Source: Datura wrightii
Taxonomy: Eukaryota; Streptophyta; Magnoliopsida; Solanales; Solanaceae
NCBI GenBank assembly: GCA_035772735.1
Contig: JASDFA010000016.1
Coordinates: 149,618,501-149,682,500, forward strand
Direction of reading: 5' to 3'
DNA: 64,000 bases
Shown one piece after another: positions 23,955 through 34,891 of the stretch (its first letter is position 1; each line of letters opens with the position of its first letter). The notes under the pieces are model-generated. The model was not told the origin of the DNA and made no database searches. It saw only the letters and a program-made list of their open reading frames with translations. The position numbers were made by a program, and so were the translations under genes.

Positions 23955-25896
23955 CACCGGGCGTCAGTACCGCTGGTACTGAGTATGTAAAGCAATAACT
24001 GAAAGAGATATCTGAAATCAATAACATAACTGACGAAACTGAAATAGGAAGAACTAGATTAACTATCTGATGGTGTAAATCGTACCTGTTCTTAATCATA
24101 CTGGAGGGAGTAGGAGTCATACCTGGAGACGTATCATTCTACTACTAATCTGCTCGTATCTAATGTAATATGGCATAACATACATAACATAACACGGCAT
24201 ACACAAACCTTACCCGGCCTCCATAAGCCGGGAGGTACAACCAGCACAGAATCTATACCCCTACCCCGGTCATCCCATCTCCTATAAACCCCGTAAGCAT
24301 CCTGCCGGCCCCCTGGGTAGGCACTTGGGCTCGCTGAGCCCCTGACTATAACTGCATCTGAGTCCGGAGGACTCCTGAATCTGCACCCGGGCGTATCCGC
24401 TCGACTGGGGTGTGTAAGGGCCGATCAAGGCATAAGTATGGGGAAAACTGGCATCCCATCTTCGTCCCCTGTGGGACGGCATGCCACTCCGTAGAGCGAC
24501 GTATCCTCGTCCTCTGGCGGATGAGTCGATACAGCTATTAACCCTGGGCGGTCATGGATACTAGGTAGTCCAACCCCAAACAATACAACGGTCTCAACTA
24601 GTAATACTGTCTGTATATCTCACATACTGAGGCTAATAGGGGTAAGGTATCGTATATATTACATGCTGAGCTAATGATAGTAATCTGTACGTATTTAATA
24701 CGTGCTGAGGCAGGTAAATATATATAAATATGAATATAGTCTCCGGCCGGGCTGTACTGGGGCAAATGCTATACAAGATAGTGTTTCTGCTGAAAACTAT
24801 ACTGTTTACTAAATTTCCGTATTAACATGATTTCCTATTCCTAACATGCTTTCTAAACTCCATTTTAGCCTGCTATTCTGTTTCTGAAGTGCTTTACGGA
24901 TATTACATTGTGTTGCGGGGTTTCAACTGGATACAACAATATCTTAACATTTCGTACTACATCACATACTGAGCATGCTGTGCAGTTTCTAACACTTATA
25001 CTGGAATCTATATCGTACTACTAAGTCTTACACAAGTTGCAATTTAATGCTTCCAATACTGTATCAATATTCACAATAATGCAATACTTAACTACTGAAT
25101 ATTCTACTGGCCTGTGAATTACTAGACTGTGTCAATATTACTTAACTTGCTGAGGGAACGAGCTTTACATACCTTATCCTTGAACTATTCGTCCGTCGGA
25201 CGAGGCTCGGCCGGTACTTCAACCAATTTCTCCCAACTGCATTCATAAATACGTCAATTAATACTAAATACAGCTTTATTGTAAAGAGCAACGTCACTTT
25301 CGATATAGTTTATAGCCTAAACTTAGGCTTATCGAAAGACGGTCGAAAACTCGCTATTTCTCAGCGGCCTAGAAGGGAGAAATATTCACTTCTCAGCTAG
25401 GAACACATAGACATTAATTTAGAGCAATTCCACTTACCTTAACTCGGTGGCTCGCCGATTCGTCGGTCGTATTTCATGAAACTAATTCCGCAGGAATGCT
25501 CTCTGCTGCTAAATACTTTGGTATCTGGGATTAATTTGAGTTTGGGCAGCGTTTAGCAGCATAATCGGATGAAAATTATAATCCCTCCTTCGTCTTCCTC
25601 TGTTTAGCTGCGTTTTCTAGAAATTATAATGAGTTAAATGATTTTAAACCGAAGTGGGGGCTTTATATACTTGAGCCTGAACCTGGGCAACGTGTCACGG
25701 AGCCATAGCGGAGGCCTCACCTCTGTGACACGCTGCCATCGCGGAGGGGCTCTGCCTCGGCTCCTCCCGCGATGGTTCGACGGGTTTCTCATCCGATCTT
25801 TTTCCTGGCCTTTCTCTAACACGTATGGCCTTCAAATATGCTTAACCAACATGCGAATAGGTCGTCTAGGTGCCGGGCATTCTACGGGGTATAACA
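23955..25896 (-). mobile_element. Element B: 3' LTR, right piece
   Basis: Resumes B's LTR after element C and ends GGGTATAACA at 25896. It carries the GC-rich module at about 25690-25780 (CGTGTCACGGAG, TGTGACACG, CTGCCATCGCGG, CGCGATGG). On the minus strand the module lies just upstream of a TATA box (TTTATATA at 25662-25669 on the plus strand). The small ORFs here are chance frames. Confidence 0.9.
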
Positions 25897-25909
25897 TTCT
25901 CCCCCCCTT
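25897..25909 (-). other. Element B: polypurine tract
   Basis: The minus strand reads TAAGGGGGGGAGAA directly before the LTR start TGTTATACC, matching F's tract at 55486-55498. Confidence 0.8.
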
Positions 25910-26163
25910 AAGAACATTCGTCCTCGAATGTACACTGTTATCTAGAGGACTACTTACTTTACTTTCTAGAAAAATTTCAGCAGAGTTTCCCCTGTAATAT
26001 GGACTATAGCAAAAACCTGAAATGCAGAAAAGTCCAACACAGGCACTGCACATAATATTCTAGGATCCACTGGATAATTAGATATCAATCATTCTTTATC
26101 ATTTACAGACATACAATCATAAGGTACTGCATAAGTAATAATACGGACATACCTGTCGCCTGA

Positions 26164-29100
26164 CTAGGCCTGAAATAGGTGAGGGTATCTGACTTTCATA
26201 TCTTCTTCTGCTTCCCATGTCATTTCCTCACGATTTCTGTTACGCCACAATACTTTGACAAATGCAACATCTTTAGTTCTCAACCTGCGAATCTGTCTGT
26301 CTAAGATAGCTACGGGAACCTCTTCATATGTTAATTCTTCTGTAACCTGGACATCCTGAACTGGAACTACTGTAGAAGGGTCCCCTACGAACTTCCTTAA
26401 CATAGAAACATGGAATACTGGATGAACAGATGCTAACTCTGGAGGCAAGTTCAACTCGTATGCAACTCGGCCTATTCTTCGCCGAATCTGATATGGCCCA
26501 ATGAATCTTGGGCTAAGTTTGCCTTTCTTGCCAAACCTCATTACCCCTTTCATCGGGGACACTTTCAGATATACCCAGTCATTTACCGAAAATTCTAGAT
26601 TTCTGCGCCGCATATCTGCATAGGACTTCTGGCGGCTCTGAGCAGTCAGCAAACGTTCTCGGATAAGCTTTATCTTTTCCTCGGACTGCCGAACAATGTC
26701 TGGGCCAACTAATGCTGATTCTCCTATTTCAAACTAGCCCACCGACGATCTACATTTTCGCCCATATAATGCCTCGAAAGGCGCCATTTGAATAGCTGAA
26801 TGGTAGCTGTTATTATAAGCAAATTCAATTAACGAAAGATGTTCATCCTAGCTACCCCCAAAATCTAACACACACGCTCGTAGCATATCTTCGAGCGTCT
26901 GAATTGTACGTTCGGCCTGCCCATCTGTCTGAGGATGGAATGCTGTGCTCAAGTTAATCTGTGTTCCCAAACCTTTCTGAAATGACTGCCAGAATCTAAC
27001 TGTAAACTGTGTTCCCCTATCTGAAATGATAGATACCAGCACTCCATGCAATCTAACTATTTCTCTGATGTATAATTCGGCATAATCCTCAGCTGAGAAG
27101 GTAGCCCTCACTGGTAGGAAATGAGCTGATTTTGTCAGCCTATCAACTATTACCCAAATGGAATCATTTCTGCGTCTAGTACGGGGTAACCCCGTTACAA
27201 AATCCATATTTATTGCTTCCCATTTCCACATAGGTACCGTTATCTCTTGCGTCAAACCGCCTGATTTCTGGTGCTCTGCATTCACCTGCTGACAATTAGA
27301 ACATCTAGATACAAATTCAGCTATCTTAGCTTTCATACCTGGCCACCAGTAGATGTCTCTGATGTCGTGGTACATTTTCGTCGCCCCTGGATGAAGGGAA
27401 TAGCGAGCGTAGTGTACCTCGTGCATGATCTGCCCACGAAGTCCTGAGACATTCGGGACACAGAGGCGGCCCTTACAGTGTAGTACATCATCCTCGGTTA
27501 TCTGAAAATCTGGCTCCTTGCCTTTCTGAATTCTATCTCTGAGCTGAACTAAATCGGGATCCTCATATTGTCATTCTTTTACCTCTGTAACTAATGATGA
27601 TCCCGCAGAATTCTGAATTACTGCTCCATTATTTTCTGTTTCCATTACTCGAACGGCTAGGCCAGCTAACTGATGAATTTCTTTGGCTAACTTCTGCTTC
27701 TAAGGTCGCGAATATGCTAAACTCCCCATTGACTTACGGCTCAGGGCATCTGCTACAAAATTAGCTTTTCCGGGGTGGTATAGAATATTCACATCATAAT
27801 CTTTTAGCAGCTCCAACCAGCGGCGTTGCCGCAGATTCAACTCCCTCTGAGTTAAAATGTACTGTAAGCTCTTATGATCTGTGTAAATATCAACATGGAC
27901 GTCGTACAAGTAATGCCTCCACATTTTTAAGGCGTGAATTACTGCGGCCAATTCCAGGTCATGGGTAGGATAATTCTTTTCGTGTTTCCTCAGCTGTCTG
28001 GAGGCATATGCAATTACTCTACCATGCTACATCAACACACAACCTAACCCAACACCTGACGCGTCACAATAAACTCAATAACCTTCTGTGCCTTATGGTA
28101 ATGTCAACACTGGAGCGGAGGTTAATCTGTCTTTCAATTCCTGGAAGCTCTGCTCGCATGTTTCTGTCCATTGAAACTTTGCTGCATTCTGTGTCAATTT
28201 AGTTAGAGGCGCTGCAATGGTCGAGAACCCCTCAACGAACCTCTTATAATATCTTGCCAACCCCAGAAAGCTACGAACTTCAGTCGGGGTGGTAGGCCTA
28301 GGCCATGACTTAACTGCTTCTATCTTTTGCTTGTCTACCTGGATACCAGCGTCTGAGACGATATGCCCTAAAAAGGCCACTGAGTTAAGCCAGAATTCAC
28401 ACTTTGAAAATTTGACATACAACTGGCGGTCCTTGAGAATCCGGAGCACTGTCCGAAATGAGTCTGGTGATCTGCTTCAGAGCGTGAATACACCAGAATA
28501 TTATCAATGAATACTATCACGAACAAGTCCAGGAAAGGTCTGAAAATACTGCTCATCAGGTCCATAAAGACCGCTGGGGTATTCCTTAACCCGAAGGACA
28601 TAACTAGAAATTCAAAATGTCCATATCGGGTCCTGAACGCTGTCTTAGGAATATCCCTCTCACGTACTCGAACCTGGTGATATCCGGACCGCATGTCAAT
28701 CTTAGAAAAGTATCTGGCTCCCTGCAACTGATCAAATAAGTCATCAATTCTGGGAAGCGGGTACTTGTTCTTTACCGTAACTTTATTCAGCTGTCGATAA
28801 TCTATGCACATTCGGAGCGAGCCATCTTTATTTCTCACGAATAAAACTGGCGCACCCCACGGTGAAGTACTCGGCCTGATAAAACCTTTATCTAACAAAT
28901 CTTTCAACTGCTCCTTTAATTCTCTGAGTTCTGCAGGAGCCATACGATAGGGAGGTATTGATATTGGCTGAGTGCCTGGTAACAAGTCGATAGCAAAGTT
29001 TATTTCCCTTTCTGGGGGAACACCAGGTAACTCATCAGGAAATACATCTGGGAATTCATTCACCACTGGGACAGACTGGAGTGTCGGAGATTCTGCTTGG

Positions 29101-30947
29101 ACATCCTGAACTCTGACCAGATGATAAATACACCCCTTAGATATCAACTTTCTCGCCTGAAGGTAGGAAATAAACCTACCTTTTGGCGTAGCGGTGCTGC
29201 CCTTCCACTCCCATACTGCTTCTCCTGGGAAGTGAAATCGGACCGTCTTGGTCCAACATTCAACGTTGGCAAAGCATGGTATTAACCAGTCCATACCCAT
29301 TATGGCATCGAAGTCTATCATTTCTAACTCGACCAGATCTACCGTGGTATGACGGTCAGCAATCTCAACTGTACACCCGCGGTAGATTCGGCTAGCTGTG
29401 ATAGAGTCACCGACGGGCGTAGATACTAAGAAGGGCTGCTGTAATGATTCTGGTACAATACTAAACTTCCGTGCCACAAATGGAGTAATATAGGACAAAG
29501 TAGACCCTGGATCAATCAACACCTAAGCAGGGTGTGAGCAGATAGTTAGCATACCTGTCACAACATCAGGCGACGCTTCTGAATCCTGCCTCCCTGGTAA
29601 GGCATATGTGCGGCTTGGACCCGCACCTGTACTGGAGGCCCCTGATCTGCCCCGACCCCTGCCTGCTGAAACTGAGGGCCTGCGCCCAGTCGAGGATGCT
29701 GTGGCTCGTGACCTTGCTGATGCCCTATCCTGTCTATCGCGGTCCTCTCGACCTCTGGCTAGGCAATCTTTCATCAAATGGCCTTCTTGGCCACAAATAT
29801 AACATGCGGTGGAGCCATATCTGCATGCTCTAGGATGGCGTCGATTGCATATAGGGAAAAGTGGTAGGGTGTACCTACTCTGCTCCGCCCTCCTCTGTAA
29901 TGGTAAATCTGCCATCTGTGAGCCTCTACCTGTCTCTGACTGCCCCTTGCGGTTGAATCTACCCCCCTGCGACTGTGGCGAAGGCGGGGGCGGGGGCGGC
30001 CTGTCTAACAATCGTGGCCTGGGTCCTCCCCGGGCCTCTCTTTGTAACTCAACTGGCCTGTCCCGGCGACGCTGTTCCTGATTAACCCTTCTGATCTCCC
30101 GTTGTCGCTGCCTGATGCCCTCAATATTCTGGGCAAATGCCTGAACTCGAGCAATGTCCATGTCCTCTCGCAGTGTGGCTGGAATGCAAATCTCAACATA
30201 TTCTGGATTCAACCCCATAATAAAGCGGTGCACTCTGGATGCCATGGTATCAACAAAGGTCGGTGCATATCGGGCTAAGGACTCAAACTGCAAGGAATAT
30301 TCCCGAACACTCATGGCCCCCTACTCCAGATGCAGAAACTGGTCTACCCGAGCCTGTCGAATCTCCCGCGGCAAATAGTGATCCAGAAAAGCTGCTGAAA
30401 AGCTGGACCAGGTGGGAGGGGAAACATCTCTCCCTCGGGACCTTTCCCAGCTTTCATACCACAACACGTCGATATCCCGTAACCGGAATGCTGCCAACTC
30501 ACCTGATTCAGTAGACGTGGCATGCATAACCCTAAAGATTCTTTGCATTTGATCCAGAAAATCCTGAGGGTCCTCTGTTCGATCCGTACCTGTAAATTCT
30601 AGGGGATTCAAGGCTAAGAACTCTCGGACCCTCGAACTACCGGGCCCTCATGATGATTCTGCAACTGTGGATGGCATTGGCTGACGCTGAGCAGCCATCA
30701 TCTGTGCTAACATAACTACAGCACTCCTAACCTCCTGGTCGGAAAGTGTCGGTATAGGGACTGCTGAAGGTAGTGTCGCCCCAAGTGGCTCCTGACGTGG
30801 TGGAGACTGCTGAGGAGGCTGGGACAATGCCTCTGTAGTGCCCTCTGATCGGGCTGTTTCTAGGCGAGGGTGAGGCATCCTGCTGGTGCCTTCCCCTGCT
30901 GCAACATCTAAGCTCTGACCTGTGATAGGATGGCGCTGATCTGACAT
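26164..30947 (-). pseudogene. Element B: gag-pol-chromodomain polyprotein, many stops
   Basis: Read on the minus strand from ATG 30947 (MSDQRHPITGQSLD) to 26164. Domains in order: gag (REYSLQFESLARYAP, about 30270-30314), CCHC knuckle (CYICGQEGHLMKDC, about 29760-29805), protease (LIDPGSTLSYI at about 29490-29520), reverse transcriptase (MCIDYRQLNKV near 28790, VFIDNILVYS near 28490, where the usual FIDD is FIDN), RNase H (YTDHKSL near 27870), integrase zinc region (CSNCQQV near 27290), core (MDFVTGLPR near 27200, IISDRGTQF near 27010) and a chromodomain to 26164. About ten in-frame stops (near 26735, 26850, 27570, 27700, 28028, 28075, 29523, 30318 and 30653) and a one-base deletion near 28460 disable it. 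Protein and LTRs are closest to F. Confidence 0.9.
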
Positions 30948-31144
30948 TATCTGTAACCAAAGAATATGGTAAGCTTTTAGGGACTCAACCCTATACTGTA
31001 CCGCTCTACAGCACGACTGAATAAGAATAAAAGACAACCATCCTATCATGCCTTGCAGCCTCCTATCCATAGTATGTGGTGCACAACACATCCATGGACA
31101 AGAATCTGCTTAGCACGGCTTGCAGACTCTCTGGGATACGACCT

Positions 31145-31156
31145 GCTCTGATACCA
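31145..31156 (-). other. Element B: initiator-Met tRNA primer binding site
   Basis: The minus strand reads TGGTATCAGAGC, an exact match to the chromovirus primer site, four bases (AACT) from the LTR end at 31161. Confidence 0.9.
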
Positions 31157-31160
31157 AGTT

Positions 31161-33733
31161 TGTCACACCCCGCCTTGGGGGGTATGACTGGCACCTAGTG
31201 CCCTACTAGGACCTGACCTGCTGGACTATTAAGCCTGGGCACACCTGGTGCCTGGCTGGCTCTAACTCACATTTCTGGAAACAAAGGGCTATATAACGTC
31301 TGTAAACACAGCCCCCAGCCTATCGGCCTATAGCCTTCTGTACCTGTACTAACAGCTGACCAGAAACCTATCAATTCAGGGGAACCTATGCGGGCCGATA
31401 AGGCCACCATGCTGTCTAGTTATCTGTAACTCAATCATAACATACTGAAAAGCTACGTGACCGGCAAGGTCACCACTACTGGCAAACTATGGCCCCACAC
31501 GGCCATTATAAAAGAAAGAAAGAGTACTAACAGCTATACAACTGCACGGCCTCACACGACCGGCTCATCTGACCACAGGGAATATATACAGACTGCAAGC
31601 CTCTAGGAATAGCAATATAAATGATCGGGACAGGGCCCCGACCTACCCATACTATACAACAAAAAGGAACTGAAATACACCTCTGAAGTTCAGCCTCCGG
31701 AGGACAGGATCTGAATACCCGATCGCTGACAGGAATCACGTAGTATCGCCTGCTCATCTATAGGTACCTGCAGGCTAGTAATGCAGCGCCCCACCGGGCG
31801 TCAGTACCGCTGGTACTGAGTATGTAAAGCAATAACTAAAAGAGATATCTGAAATCAATAACATAACTAACAAAACTGAAATAGGAAGAACTAGATTAAC
31901 TATCTGATGGTGTAAATCGTACGTGTTCTTAATCATACTGGAGGGAGTAGGAGTCATACCTGGAGACGTATCATTCTACTACTAATCTGCTCATATGTAA
32001 TGTAATATGGCATAACATACATAACATAACACGACATACACAAACCTTACCCGGCCCCCATAAGCCGGGAGGTACAACCAGCACAGAATCTATACCCCTA
32101 CCCCGGTCATGCCATCTCCTATAAACCCCGTAAGCATCTTGCCGGTCCCGTGGGTAGGCACTTGGGCTCGCTGAGCTCCTGACTATAACTGCATCTGAGT
32201 CCGGAGGACTCCTGAATCTGCACCCGGGCGTATCCGCTCGACTGGGGTGTGTAAGGGCCGATCAAGGCACAAATATGGGGAAAACTGGCATCCCATCTTC
32301 CTCCCCTGTGGGACGGCATGCCACTCTGTAGAGCGACGTATCCTCGTCCTCTGGCGGACGAGTCGATACAGCTATTAACCCTGGGCGGTCATGGATGCTA
32401 GGTAGTCCAACCCCAAACAATACAACGGTCTCAACTAGTAATACTGTCTGTATATCTCACATACTGAGGCTAATAGGGGTAAGGTATCGTATATATTACA
32501 TGCTGAGCTAATGATAGTAATCTGTACATATTTAATACGTGCTGAGGCAGGTGAATATATATAAATATGAATATAGTCTCCTGCCGGGCTGTACTGGGGC
32601 AAATGCTATACAAGATAGTGTTTCTGCTGAAAACTATACTGTTTACTAAATTTTCGTATTAACATGATTTTCTATTCCTAACATGCTTTCTAAACTCCAA
32701 TTTAGCCTGCTATTGTGTTTCTGAAGTGCTTTACGGATATTGCATTGCGTTGCGGGGTTTCAACTGGATACAACAATATCTTAACATTTCGTACTATATC
32801 ACATAATGAGCATGCTGTGCAGTTTCTAACACTTATATTGGAATCTATATCGTACTAGTAAGTCTTACACAAGTTGCAATTTAATGCTTCCAATACTGTA
32901 TCAATATTCACAATAACGCAATACTTAACTACTGAATATTCTACTGGCCTGTGAATTACTAGACTGTGTCAATATTACTTAACTTGCTGAGGGAACGAGC
33001 TTTACATACCTTATCCTTGAACTATTCGTCTGTCGGACGAGGCTCGGCCGGTACTTCAACCAATTTCTCCCAACTGCATTCATAAATACGTCAATTAATA
33101 CTAAATATAGCTTTATTGTAAAGAGCAATGTCACTTTCGATATAGTTTATAGCCTAAACTTAGGCTTATCGAAAGACGGTCGAAAACGCGCTATTTCTCA
33201 GCGGCCCAGAAGGGAGAAATATTCACTTCTCAGCTAGGAACACATAGACATTAATTTAGAGCAATTCCACTTACCTTAACTCGGTGGCTCGCTGATTCGT
33301 CGGCCGTATTTCACGAAACTAATTCCGCAGGAATGCTCTCTGCTGCTAAATACTTCGGTATCTGGGATTAATTTGAGTTTGGGCAGCGTTTAGCAGTGTA
33401 ATCGGATGAAAATTATAATCCCTCCTTCGTCTTCCTCTGTTTAGCTGCGTTTTCTGGAAATTATAATGAGTTAAATGATTTTAAACCGAAGTGGGGGCTT
33501 TATATACTTGAGCCTGAACCTGGGCAACGTGTCACGGAGCCCTCGCAGAGGCCTCACCTCCGTGACACGCTGCCATCGCGGAGGGGCTCTGCCTCGACTC
33601 CTCCCGCGATGGTTCGACGGGTTTCTCGTCCGATCTTTTTCCCGGCCTTTCTGTAGCACGTATGGCCTTCTAATATGCTTAACCATTGTGCAAATAGGTC
33701 GTCTAGGTGCCGGGCATTCTACGGGGTATAACA
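31161..33733 (-). mobile_element. Element B: 5' LTR, intact
   Basis: 2573 bp, plus-strand termini TGTCACACC and GGTATAACA. It is uninterrupted at the site where C entered the sister LTR (GCAGCGCCCCACCGGG at 31783-31798). It has a stem-loop TCAGTACC-GCT-GGTACTGA at 31801-31819, GGCCGATAAGGCC-type hairpins at about 31390-31440, the GC-rich module at about 33524-33615, and a TATA box on the minus strand near 33502. Confidence 0.9.
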
Positions 33734-33738
33734 GTATA

Positions 33739-34656
33739 ATCCAGCCCAAAACAATACAATTACAAGTCTCAACTAATAACGACAACTAAACATGATAACA
33801 TACTCCTGACATTCTTTATTGGGATTCATACTGGATTACTATGCTGAAGAGACTAAGTTGCCGAAAGAAAATGCCATAACATACCTAGATCGCTGTTTAC
33901 CGATTAACTGGCGAGTTTTGGCTCGTGTTCGACTGCCCTTCTCAACTGAAATCGTGTTACTGGAAAGATAGGACTAGTTTCAACACTAAATACAACAAAA
34001 CGGAAAACTTTATATATATAAATTTTAACTATATTCCAATTTTACGGAACACGGTCGAAACCTCATTATTTCTCTAGAAAGGAGAAATTCTTACTTTAAA
34101 CTTGGGATCATATTGACACTAGTTTGGAGAAATTCCCACAACTTTTGCTCGGCGGGAGGACGATTCGCTGGGTGAATTTCACGAAAGTAACTCCGTATAA
34201 ATGCTCCCTGCAACCTTATACTTCGATACCCGAATTTAATTTGGATTTGGACAGCATTTAGCATCGCATTTGGATGAAAATTATATGCTTTCCTTCGTCC
34301 CTATCCTTTGTTGGTCATGGTTTTTGATTTATATCTTAACTTCTAAGTGTGAGACCCTTATACACTTGAGGCAGCAGATAAGGCAACGTGGCACGTTGCT
34401 CAACGAGCTAATTCTGCTCTGTGCCACGTTGGTTATCGCGCTGATTCTGCTCCGTGCCACGTTGGCTAACGCGTTGATTCTAATCCCTGCCACTTTGCCC
34501 CTCTGGAAAGCTTGGTTCGGCCTCCTTTCGCGAAATCCCAACTTGGCACTCATTCAGCCTTTCCCCGGGCCCTTTCCTTGTATGTATGACACTCTAAAAC
34601 ACTTAACCAACATACGAATAGGCCGATTAAATGCTAGAAACATACGTGGTGTAACA
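33739..34656 (-). mobile_element. Element A: 5' LTR, transcription-start half
   Basis: Continues A's LTR after element B and ends GGTGTAACA at 34656. From about 33995 it matches the 3' LTR at 5800-6431. Around 34380-34495 it has repeated GTGGCACGTTG / GTGCCACGTTGG words, less decayed than in the 3' LTR. These resemble, but do not equal, the module in B, C and F. Confidence 0.85.
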
Positions 34657-34661
34657 TCATC

Positions 34662-34768
34662 ACTCTCTAGTCCTCGTGGGATTCGACCCCGACACTCGTT
34701 GGGTTACTTGTTTTTATAAAATGACCGTGCATATTCTTTGATTTAAGAACATATTTTGGATGTTATCA
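34662..34768 (+). mobile_element. Element D: 5' LTR, right end
   Basis: Last 107 bp of D's 5' LTR, matching 43876-43981. It contains GGATTCGACCCCGACACTCG, a conserved U5 word of this lineage that also resembles a tRNA T-arm, and ends GTTATCA. Confidence 0.9.
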
Positions 34769-34772
34769 AAAA

Positions 34773-34789
34773 TGGTGCCATTACCAGGG
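34773..34789 (+). other. Element D: tRNA-Asp primer binding site, decayed
   Basis: TGGTGCCATTACCAGGG, four differences from the Asp-tRNA complement, all transitions, four bases after the LTR end. Confidence 0.75.
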
Positions 34790-34891
34790 TCTGACATTTG
34801 ATGATCTTGGGATTGATTGTTAAATTGAATTAGTGTGCATCATAGCTACTTGATTTGATTTTTTGCCTTGTTGTTAGGAACCAACCACCTC

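Larger units (their letters stand above)
12505..33733 (-). mobile_element. Element B: minus-strand chromovirus (outer limits)
   Basis: Tekay/Del-like gypsy element, same family as F, inserted in the 5' LTR of A. Termini are TGTCACACC (12505) and GGTATAACA (33733) on the plus strand, flanked by GTATT (12500-12504) and GTATA (33734-33738), a target duplication with one change. The 3' LTR is 12505-13135 plus 23955-25896, interrupted by element C; the 5' LTR is 31161-33733. Both add up to 2573 bp once C and one CGCCC are removed. The coding region is 26164-30947. Confidence 0.9.
5642..34656 (-). mobile_element. Element A: minus-strand chromovirus (outer limits)
   Basis: Tekay/Del-like gypsy element on the minus strand inserted in the 5' LTR of D. 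The termini are TGTCACACC (5642) and GGTGTAACA (34656) on the plus strand, flanked by a perfect five-base duplication TCATC at 5637-5641 and 34657-34661. The intact D LTR at 43870-43880 shows the empty site with one TCATC. Own parts are the 3' LTR 5642-6431, coding region 6708-11048, primer site 11246-11257 and a 5' LTR in two pieces, 11262-12504 and 33739-34656. The rest is elements B and C. Confidence 0.9.

Noticed and set aside
34676..34700. tRNA T-arm-like GGATTCGACCCCGACACTCG in LTR ends (also at 43892 and 3752)
   Set aside because: No acceptor stem, anticodon arm or D-arm around it; it is a conserved U5 word of this LTR lineage, not a tRNA gene.
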